Of a DNA stretch of 64,000 nucleotides, positions 58,247-64,000 are shown piece after piece. How positions within the stretch are numbered: position 1 is the stretch's first letter; every line of letters starts with the position of its first letter. The stretch comes from Pseudofrankia sp. DC12. Its GTDB lineage: Bacteria > Actinomycetota > Actinomycetes > Frankiales > Frankiaceae. The stretch spans positions 3,383,208 to 3,447,207 of the forward strand of contig NZ_KQ031391.1 in the NCBI RefSeq assembly GCF_000966285.1. Direction: 5' to 3'. Position numbers and translations under genes: made by a program. The notes beneath the pieces were generated by a model, which worked only from the letters and a program-made list of their open reading frames with translations, was not told the origin of the DNA and searched no databases.

Positions 58247-60304
58247 ATGACGGCGGCCGACGTCGTGGACGCCACCGTCAGCCCTAGCGACGAGGACCCT
58301 GTCGTCCGGGGCGCGAGTGAGCTGGTCGGCGGGCCGCCCGGGCGGCACGCGGCGCTGCCCGCGTCGACCTGGTGGACGCCGCTGCGGGTGCTGCTCGCGT
58401 TGACGATCGTGGTCTGCGGCCTCGGCTACACCCAGAAGTCGACCTGCCGGGACACCCGCAACTGGGCGCACGAGTACCAGTACACCCGGATGTGTTACTC
58501 GGACGTCGTCGCGCTCTACTCGCAGGAGGGCCTGTCCGGCGGCAAGACGCCCTACCTGGACTACCCGACCGAGTACCCGCCGCTGATCGGCCTGACGATG
58601 GAGGTCGTCGGGGCGGTCTCGCGGCTCGCTCCCACCCAGCACCCGGTCTACAAGACGGTCGATGGCAAGCAGGTCGTCGATCACTACACGATGGACAGCC
58701 GGTCAGCACTCTTCTACGACCTGACCTGGGTCCTTTTCCTCGGCCTGGCCTGCGTCACCGTCGTCGCGACGGCGCTGACCGCCGGACGAAGGCGGATCTG
58801 GGACGCGGCGCTGTTCGCGCTGGCGCCGACCATGGTGCTGCATCTCCTGACGAACTGGGACATCATCGCCGTCGCCTTCGCGGCGCTGGCCAGCTACGCG
58901 TGGTCGCGACGGATGCCGGTGGTCGCGGGGGTGATGCTCGGGTTGGGGGTGTGTACCAAGCTCTACCCGATCTTCTTCCTCGTCGGGTTGTTCATGCTGT
59001 GCCTGCGGACCGGGTACCTTCGCACCTTCGCCCGCACGGCGATAGCCACCGCCGTCACCATCGCGGCGGTGATGCTGCCGACCTGGCTGGTCGCCGGCTA
59101 TTTCGTCGGCACGCGGAAGGTGCAGGACGGCATTCTGCCGACGTTTTTCTCCGGCGGGGACTGGCTGAGTCTGCTCGGCGGCCACGGCCCCGACGGCTCG
59201 CGCAACGCGGTCGAACAGTTCTTCCACCTGAACGAGACCCGGGTCGCCGACTGGGACTCGGTCGCCTTCGCCCTGCAGTGGCTGTCCGGGGCGCACGATC
59301 CAGGCTGGTTCGGCGGCCTGCACCTGGTGGTCGTCCTGCTGAGCGGGCTGCTGCTGGCCGGGGCGGTCGTCCTCGTCCGCTATCGCGCCGAACGAGCGCG
59401 GTGGGCGGCGGGGCCCGAGGAGCCGGAGCTGGCCCGAGGCCTGCTCGACGCGCCGCGGGTCCAGGTGGCCCTGGCCGGCGGGACGTGGCTCGTCATCGTC
59501 ATCGCGACGCCGCTCGTGCTGACCGCGATCCGTGAGCACGGCATCCCCGTGCACGTGCTCAACTGGGTCACCGCGGTGGTGCTGCTCATGGTCGTCGCCG
59601 CGATCTGCGCGCTGTGCTGGTTCGCGCCGCGCCGGCCCCGGCTGCCGCAGGTGCTGTTCCTGCTCGTGGTGGCGTTTCTGGTCACCAACAAGGTGTTCTC
59701 GCCGCAGTACACGCTGTGGCTGGTCCCGCTGTACGCGCTCGCCCGGCCGAGGTGGCGAGCGTTCCTGGTCTGGCAGGCGACCGAGGCCTACCTGCTCTTC
59801 ATGCGGTTCATGCACTTCATCTACAACGACACGTCCGGTGGGCGAGGTGTCGCGCGCGGCTGGTTCGTCGGCGCGGTGGCGCTGCGCGACCTGATGCTGG
59901 TGGTGCTCGCGGGTCTCGTGATCCGCGAGATCCTGCGCCCGGAGCTGGACGTCGTGCGGGCCTCCGGGCTGGATGACCCGGCCGGCGGTGTCCTCGACGG
60001 TGCGGCGGACGTCGCTGCGGGCCGCGGCCGGGCCGTGCGCCGGGACTACGCGCCGCCCGCCCGGCCGCCGTCCGACCGGCTGCTGGCCTCCGGGCCCAGC
60101 CCGACCGTGCCTGAGTACGCCGAGACGGGACCGCTCCCGTCGCTCGGCCGGCGCTGGCGACGCGCCGAGGTGGTCGGTGACGCGGGCGCGACCCCGACGG
60201 GGACGGGAACATCCGGCCGGGGCGACGAGGCCGGCGGAGATGGCGGGCTGGGCGAGCCGGGTGCGCTGTTCAAACCGCGCCGGACGGATCCCGACGCTCC
60301 GTGA
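58247..60304 (+). CDS. GT87-like (DUF2029) polyprenol-dependent mannosyltransferase family protein
   Basis: This multi-pass membrane protein (685 residues from the ATG at 58247; frame open from 58220) resembles GT87/DUF2029 glycosyltransferases. After the first helix comes a periplasmic loop (MCYSDVVALYSQEGLSGG, YLDYPTEYPPLIGLTME), where Asp residues and the YPTEYPP segment are characteristic. Further helices include FALAPTMVLHLLTNWDIIAVA and GLGVCTKLYPIFFLVGLFML. The last ~100 residues are a charged tail. Synteny equals Rv0051, downstream of ponA1 in M. tuberculosis; here an accessory region intervenes. The acceptor is unknown; a cell-wall glycolipid is likely. Confidence 0.85.
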   Translation: MTAADVVDATVSPSDEDPVVRGASELVGGPPGRHAALPASTWWTPLRVLLALTIVVCGLGYTQKSTCRDTRNWAHEYQYTRMCYSDVVALYSQEGLSGGKTPYLDYPTEYPPLIGLTMEVVGAVSRLAPTQHPVYKTVDGKQVVDHYTMDSRSALFYDLTWVLFLGLACVTVVATALTAGRRRIWDAALFALAPTMVLHLLTNWDIIAVAFAALASYAWSRRMPVVAGVMLGLGVCTKLYPIFFLVGLFMLCLRTGYLRTFARTAIATAVTIAAVMLPTWLVAGYFVGTRKVQDGILPTFFSGGDWLSLLGGHGPDGSRNAVEQFFHLNETRVADWDSVAFALQWLSGAHDPGWFGGLHLVVVLLSGLLLAGAVVLVRYRAERARWAAGPEEPELARGLLDAPRVQVALAGGTWLVIVIATPLVLTAIREHGIPVHVLNWVTAVVLLMVVAAICALCWFAPRRPRLPQVLFLLVVAFLVTNKVFSPQYTLWLVPLYALARPRWRAFLVWQATEAYLLFMRFMHFIYNDTSGGRGVARGWFVGAVALRDLMLVVLAGLVIREILRPELDVVRASGLDDPAGGVLDGAADVAAGRGRAVRRDYAPPARPPSDRLLASGPSPTVPEYAETGPLPSLGRRWRRAEVVGDAGATPTGTGTSGRGDEAGGDGGLGEPGALFKPRRTDPDAP

Positions 60305-61491
60305 CATCGCTGCTCACGCCGGGGGAATCGGTCGAACCGGAGCCGCCGGTTTCGGCCGTGCGGACCTGGTGGGCACGGTTGCCGGAAACGGTGCGCGCCA
60401 CCCTGCCGGTCTGGTTCGCCAGCCGGGTCGGAGTCGCGGTGCTGTCTTACGCGGCCGCACGGGTCGCGGTCGAGGGCGCACTGGGCCGGCAACCCACGTT
60501 CCTGGCGCTGTGGGACCGCTGGGACGTCGGCCTGTTCACCAAGGTCGCGCGCTACGGCTACGTCTCGCCGCACTATGCCGACCAGACCGAGGTCGACTTC
60601 CCAGCCTTCCCGCTCGCGATCCGGCTGGTTCACCTGTTCACCCGCAGCTGGCTCGCGTCCGGGCTGATCGTCGTCTTCCTGGCCGGCGCGGTGGCGATGG
60701 CTGCGCTCTGGCGGCTCGCCGCGGACGAGGACGGGCCCGAGGCCGGCCGGGCGGCGGTGCTCGCCGCGATCTTCGCCCCGTACGCGGTCTTCCTGTTCGC
60801 CGGCTACTCCGAGGCGTTGTTCCTGGCCTTCGCGAGCACCGCCTGGCTGGCCGGCCGGCGCGGCCACTGGTGGGTCGCCGGGCTGCTCGCGGCCGGAGCC
60901 ACCGGCACCCGGATCACCGGCATTCCGCTGTGGTGCGGACTGGTCGTGCTCTACCTGGTCGAACGTCGCGTCGCCGGGCAGCCGGTACTCGCCCGGCCGG
61001 CGTTCGCGCTGGCGTTGCCGCCGCTGCCGGTCTTCGGCTTCCTCTGGTATCTGCACGGCAAGACGGGCGAGTGGAACGCCTACACGGTGGCGATGCGGGC
61101 CGGCTGGCACCGCTGGACCGACTGGCCGTGGTCCGGCTGGCGGGCGACGTGGCATTCGGCTTTTCCCGGTCCGGACGGATCCACGACGTTTACCTGGTTC
61201 TGGCGGGCCGAGTTGCTCGCTGTCGTGCTGGGCGTCGTCGTCACGCTCATGTTGCTGCGCGGCCGGCGCTGGGCCGAGGCGACCTTCATCGGCACCGCGA
61301 CCCTCCTGATGGCGGCGACCAACTACTACGCCTCCGGGGTGCGCACGATGCTGGTCGCCTTCCCGGTCTACCTGCTGCTGGCCCGGCTCGCCGGCCGGTA
61401 CCCGCGGCTCGCGCCGGCCTACCTCTGGCTGTCCGGGCCCGTCATGGCCGCGTTCGTCGTCGCCTTCACCCAGGGCCACTGGGTCGACTGA
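60301..61491 (+). CDS. PIG-V-like membrane mannosyltransferase
   Basis: This 396-residue multi-pass membrane protein has about eight helices. Its first large loop carries LALWDRWDVGLFTKVARYGY and VDFPAFPLAIRLVHLF, the pattern of PIG-V-type mannosyltransferases (W-D near a membrane face, then a FPxxPxxxR-like segment). The GTG start overlaps the GT87 stop (GTGA), so the two glycosyltransferases are translationally coupled and may act in one glycan pathway. Donor and acceptor are not evident. Confidence 0.8.
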   Translation: MTSLLTPGESVEPEPPVSAVRTWWARLPETVRATLPVWFASRVGVAVLSYAAARVAVEGALGRQPTFLALWDRWDVGLFTKVARYGYVSPHYADQTEVDFPAFPLAIRLVHLFTRSWLASGLIVVFLAGAVAMAALWRLAADEDGPEAGRAAVLAAIFAPYAVFLFAGYSEALFLAFASTAWLAGRRGHWWVAGLLAAGATGTRITGIPLWCGLVVLYLVERRVAGQPVLARPAFALALPPLPVFGFLWYLHGKTGEWNAYTVAMRAGWHRWTDWPWSGWRATWHSAFPGPDGSTTFTWFWRAELLAVVLGVVVTLMLLRGRRWAEATFIGTATLLMAATNYYASGVRTMLVAFPVYLLLARLAGRYPRLAPAYLWLSGPVMAAFVVAFTQGHWVD

Positions 61492-61715
61492 CCGCCGTGA
61501 GGGCGCGCGCTGCTCGGGCTGGTGGCTACGGTCGGTAGCGCGTGGGGTGGTGCGAGGACGCCCTGGATGACCATGCCGAAGCCGAGGACTATCCCGGTAC
61601 CGAGCAGCGCCGCGGCGGCGATCGCCGGGTACGGCATGGGCGGTGGCTCAGGCTCGCGCTGCGACGGCCAGCTGTCCCAGACCTCCACGGCCGTCCCCCG
61701 TCCGCGCTCCGTCAC
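61419..61715 (-). CDS. Possible small membrane protein
   Basis: The minus-strand frame from GTG 61715 encodes about 98 residues: a polar N-terminus (VEVWDSWPSQREPEPPP), one hydrophobic helix (YPAIAAAALLGTGIVLGFGM) and a polar tail. It overlaps the 3' end of the PIG-V-like gene by 73 bases. No family is recognised, and composition is the only support. Confidence 0.35.
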   Translation of the reverse strand: MTERGRGTAVEVWDSWPSQREPEPPPMPYPAIAAAALLGTGIVLGFGMVIQGVLAPPHALPTVATSPSSARPHGGQSTQWPWVKATTNAAMTGPDSQR

Positions 61716-61886
61716 CGCTCGTCGGCCGGCAAGATAACGCACAGTGACGGTCGGGTGGGCTGGTCCTCGGGGCCCGGCCAGCCTGGGCACCCGGCACGGG
61801 TCCACCGAAGCGGCGCCTACCGCGGAAGCACCACACCAAGGACGCCAATGGAGGTGATCGGCGCGTCGGTAGGCCAGGATGGGGCG

Positions 61887-62279
61887 ATGAATACGGACGG
61901 CGACCCAGCCGGCCCGCCGGCCGACGGTGCCCCGGCCCCCGAGCCCCGGCCCGCCGGCCCGCGCCGCGGCTTCACGGAGCGCGAGCGAGCGATCAACGCG
62001 TTGGCCTATCCGGTCGCGGGGACCGCCGCGGCCGCCGTGGTGGTCGTCATCGTGGTCGCGCTGGTCGACCCGTCGCCGGGGCGGCACGTGCGCGGGCTGC
62101 TGATCCTGCTGGCCCTGGTCGGGCTGCTGGCGGCGGCGTGTGGCTGGGTGCGCACGGTCTGGCACGGGCCGACGGACGGTCCGGGCGCCGACGCCCCGAC
62201 GGACGGGCCCTCGTCCCCGGCGCACTCCGCCGCGCGGCCCCGAGACGGCGAGCGTCAGGTCGTCCGACACGTCGAGTAA
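61887..62279 (+). CDS. Small two-helix membrane protein
   Basis: The 130-residue product has a Pro/Ala-rich N-terminus and a short basic motif (RRGFTERERAINALAYP). Two hydrophobic helices follow (GTAAAAVVVVIVVALV and GLLILLALVGLLAAACGW), then a polar tail. I recognise no family. The ATG at 61887 follows a GGATGGGG purine stretch. It lies between the glycosyltransferase pair and rpsF, where relatives often have a small membrane gene. Confidence 0.6.
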   Translation: MNTDGDPAGPPADGAPAPEPRPAGPRRGFTERERAINALAYPVAGTAAAAVVVVIVVALVDPSPGRHVRGLLILLALVGLLAAACGWVRTVWHGPTDGPGADAPTDGPSSPAHSAARPRDGERQVVRHVE

Positions 62280-62344
62280 GCTCGACGCGACGTGACGCCC
62301 GCTCCTATACCGGGTGTCGTCGACACATCTTCGCGGCTCCAGCT

Positions 62345-62371
62345 GTAGGACGTCAGCGGTAGGACGTCAGC
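62345..62371 (+). repeat. Tandem 14-base repeat in the rpsF leader
   Basis: GTAGGACGTCAGC occurs at 62345-62357 and again at 62359-62371, one base apart, about 160 bases before rpsF. It lies in the 253-base region that should hold the promoter and leader of the rpsF-ssb-rpsR-rplI operon. Confidence 0.6.
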
Positions 62372-62532
62372 TTCAGAGCCTCAGCCTCACGGCTGGGCCG
62401 CCAACGATGTGCCGAGCGTCTGCTCTGCCGGCGGAGCCGCTCGTTCGAGTGGCGTCGTCCGTCGGTACAGCACTGTCCTCCTGCCACGGGCACGTCCCGC
62501 GGCCGCCGAGTCCACAGGAGGTGGGTTCAGCC

Positions 62533-62862
62533 TTGGCACGTCATTACGAGCTCATGGTCATCCTCGACCCCGATCTCGAAGAGCGCACCGTCTCCCCGTC
62601 CCTCGACCAGTTCCTCAGCGTCGTCCGCAACGGCGGCGGCGCGGTCGAGAAGGTCGACGTCTGGGGCCGGCGCCGGCTCGCCTACGAGATCCGCAAGAGC
62701 CACGAGGGCATCTACGCCGTCATCGATCTGCACGCCGAGCCGGACGTGGTCGCCGAGCTCGACCGGCAGCTCACGCTCAACGAGTCGGTCATCCGCACCA
62801 AGGTCATCCGACTGCCGGAAGCGAAGAAGCCGCGCGCCGCCCGTCGGCCGGTCGCCGCTTAA
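62533..62862 (+). CDS. rpsF: 30S ribosomal protein S6
   Basis: S6 pairs with S18 on the platform of the small subunit. The 109-residue protein reads [17 protein letters not shown], then [20 protein letters not shown] and [16 protein letters not shown], all typical. A TTG at 62533 is chosen as start because AGGAGG lies 11 bases upstream; the GTG at 62521 overlaps that ribosome-binding site. The gene heads the conserved rpsF-ssb-rpsR-rplI operon. Confidence 0.96.
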   Translation: MARHYELMVILDPDLEERTVSPSLDQFLSVVRNGGGAVEKVDVWGRRRLAYEIRKSHEGIYAVIDLHAEPDVVAELDRQLTLNESVIRTKVIRLPEAKKPRAARRPVAA

Positions 62863-62915
62863 CACCGTGTCAATCGAGGCCAACCACAGGCCTTGCGGGA
62901 CTGGGGGCACAAGCC

Positions 62916-63524
62916 ATGGCCGGTGAGACCGTCATCACGGTTGTCGGCAACCTGACCAGCGATCCGGAGCTGCGGTTCACCCCGAACGGGGCGGCTGTCG
63001 CGAGCTTCACCGTCGCGTCGACCCCGCGCACGCTCGACCGCGCCACCAACGAGTGGAAGGACGGCGAAGCGCTGTTCCTTCGCTGCTCGATCTGGCGGCA
63101 GGCGGCCGAGCACGTCGCGGAGTCGCTGCAGAAGGGCGCCCGGGTGATCGTCCAGGGCCGCCTCAAGCAGCGCACCTTCGAGACTCGCGAGGGCGAGAAG
63201 CGCACCGTCATCGAGCTCGACGTCGATGAGATCGGCCCGTCGCTGCGGTACGCGACCGCCAAGGTCGTTCGCGCCGCGCGCGGCGGCGGCCCGGGCGGTG
63301 GCGGCGGCTTCGACGGTGGCGGCTACTCCGGTGGCGGCCCCAGCGGTGGTGCCAGCGGCGCCAGCGCCGGTGGTGCCGGTGGTGCCGGTGGTGCCGGCGG
63401 CGGTGGCGGCTACCGGGGTGGAGGCCAGGGCGGCTCCTCGTCCGGTGGCGGCTACTCCGGTGGAGCCGTCGACGATCCCTGGTCGCAGTCGGCCGGCGGC
63501 TACTCGGACGAGCCCCCGTTCTAG
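62916..63524 (+). CDS. ssb: Single-stranded DNA-binding protein
   Basis: SSB coats single-stranded DNA in replication and repair. The 202-residue protein has the OB fold at residues 1-115 ([59 protein letters not shown]). A Gly/Ser-rich linker of about 70 residues follows, then the acidic tip ending DEPPF that binds partner proteins. Its place between rpsF and rpsR is universal in actinobacteria. The ATG at 62916 gives the conserved MAGETVIT start. Confidence 0.97.
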   Translation: MAGETVITVVGNLTSDPELRFTPNGAAVASFTVASTPRTLDRATNEWKDGEALFLRCSIWRQAAEHVAESLQKGARVIVQGRLKQRTFETREGEKRTVIELDVDEIGPSLRYATAKVVRAARGGGPGGGGGFDGGGYSGGGPSGGASGASAGGAGGAGGAGGGGGYRGGGQGGSSSGGGYSGGAVDDPWSQSAGGYSDEPPF

Positions 63525-63613
63525 GCACCACCCACGGTGCCCACGGGTGCGCGGCGCCCGTTGCGCGCTCTTGCGCGCCCTCATGACGTTTGTCTGAACC
63601 TAGGAGTGCACAC

Positions 63614-63850
63614 ATGGCCAAGGCGGCTGTGCGCAAGCCCAAGAAGAAGGTTTGCGTTTTCTGCAAGGACAAGACCGATTACATCGACTACAAGGACACG
63701 TCGCTGCTGCGGAAGTTCATCTCCGACCGCGGCAAGATCCGTGCCCGCCGTGTGACCGGCAACTGCAGCCAGCACCAGCGCGACGTCGCGATCGCGGTGA
63801 AGAACAGCCGCGAGATGGCGCTGCTGCCCTACACCTCGACCGCTCGCTGA
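63614..63850 (+). CDS. rpsR: 30S ribosomal protein S18 (zinc-binding type)
   Basis: The 78-residue S18 has [38 protein letters not shown] and SQHQR. The CxxC and CxxH pair indicates the zinc-containing (C+) form, whereas many actinobacteria also carry a zinc-free copy elsewhere. The ATG at 63614 has TAGGAG upstream. Two genes apart from its partner S6, it belongs to the same operon. Confidence 0.97.
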   Translation: MAKAAVRKPKKKVCVFCKDKTDYIDYKDTSLLRKFISDRGKIRARRVTGNCSQHQRDVAIAVKNSREMALLPYTSTAR

Positions 63851-63866
63851 GGAGGGTGACGCCGAC

Positions 63867-64000
63867 ATGAAGCTCGTTCTCACCCACGAGGTGCCTGGTC
63901 TCGGCAGCCCCGGCGACATCGTCGAGGTCGCCGACGGTTACGGCCGCAACTACCTCGTCCCGAAGCAGTTCGCGATCGTGGCGACTCGCGGTGTCGAGCG
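63867..64000 (+). CDS. rplI: 50S ribosomal protein L9, 5' part (cut by the window end)
   Basis: The first 44 codons read [20 protein letters not shown] followed by [20 protein letters not shown], the conserved N-terminal domain of L9, which binds 23S rRNA. The GGAGG ribosome-binding site overlaps the end of rpsR. The gene runs off the window. Confidence 0.96.
   Translation, partial: MKLVLTHEVPGLGSPGDIVEVADGYGRNYLVPKQFAIVATRGVE

Overview
The window is high-GC actinobacterial chromosome around the replication origin. Gene order and protein style point to Frankia or a close relative; this is inferred from synteny and composition, with no database search. Two conserved actinobacterial blocks are joined here. 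The first (about 1-35000) runs gyrA(start)-gyrB-DUF721-recF-dnaN-oriC-dnaA on the minus strand, then rpmH-rnpA-yidD-yidC-jag-rsmG-parA-parB on the plus strand. After these come a GNAT protein, a CwlM-type amidase, trxA, trxB, an anti-sigma/ECF sigma pair, a pseudokinase, murJ, a DUF6049 secreted protein and a NUDIX hydrolase on the minus strand, and finally pcnA on the plus strand. This matches the order of M. tuberculosis Rv3907c-Rv3924c plus dnaA-gyrA. The second block (about 38400-64000) carries DUF5318-padR-ino1-ponA-GT87-PIG-V-like-rpsF-ssb-rpsR-rplI, matching Rv0046c-Rv0056.

The origin lies between dnaA and dnaN. It has several DnaA boxes, an AT-rich palindrome, and TAG trinucleotide repeats next to two tandem DnaA boxes, which resembles a DnaA-trio unwinding element. 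Three parS sites accompany parAB: one contains the rsmG stop codon and two lie upstream of cwlM. A cluster of four DnaA-box-like motifs sits inside the DUF6049 gene, 26 kb from oriC.

The accessory region is 44.4-58.1 kb, between ponA and the GT87 gene, which are close neighbours in relatives. Strong hairpin terminators bound it on both sides. It holds a small secreted four-cysteine protein, then a minus-strand cassette of ACP-GNAT fusion, fatty acyl-AMP ligase-like enzyme, SnoaL/NTF2-like protein and cytochrome P450. Next is an IS66-type element split by a nested IS3-type element. The right end of the IS66-type element cuts exactly into a second, truncated copy of the ACP gene, which is preceded by a small membrane protein and a GNAT relic. 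The last gene is a very large secreted protein (propeller-like region, lysozyme-like, golvesin-like and SGNH esterase domains) whose signal peptide is out of frame across a C10 tract. I consider the ACP/FAAL/P450/GNAT locus and its broken paralogue the best candidate for an undescribed system.

Other unusual points are a long charged N-terminal extension on MurJ, a pseudokinase encoded separately from MurJ, a low-complexity insert in the catalytic domain of PcnA, a CwlM orthologue that keeps amidase catalytic residues, and a GT-C membrane protein plus a DUF222 relic inserted between jag and rsmG. I saw no rRNA, tRNA or CRISPR array.
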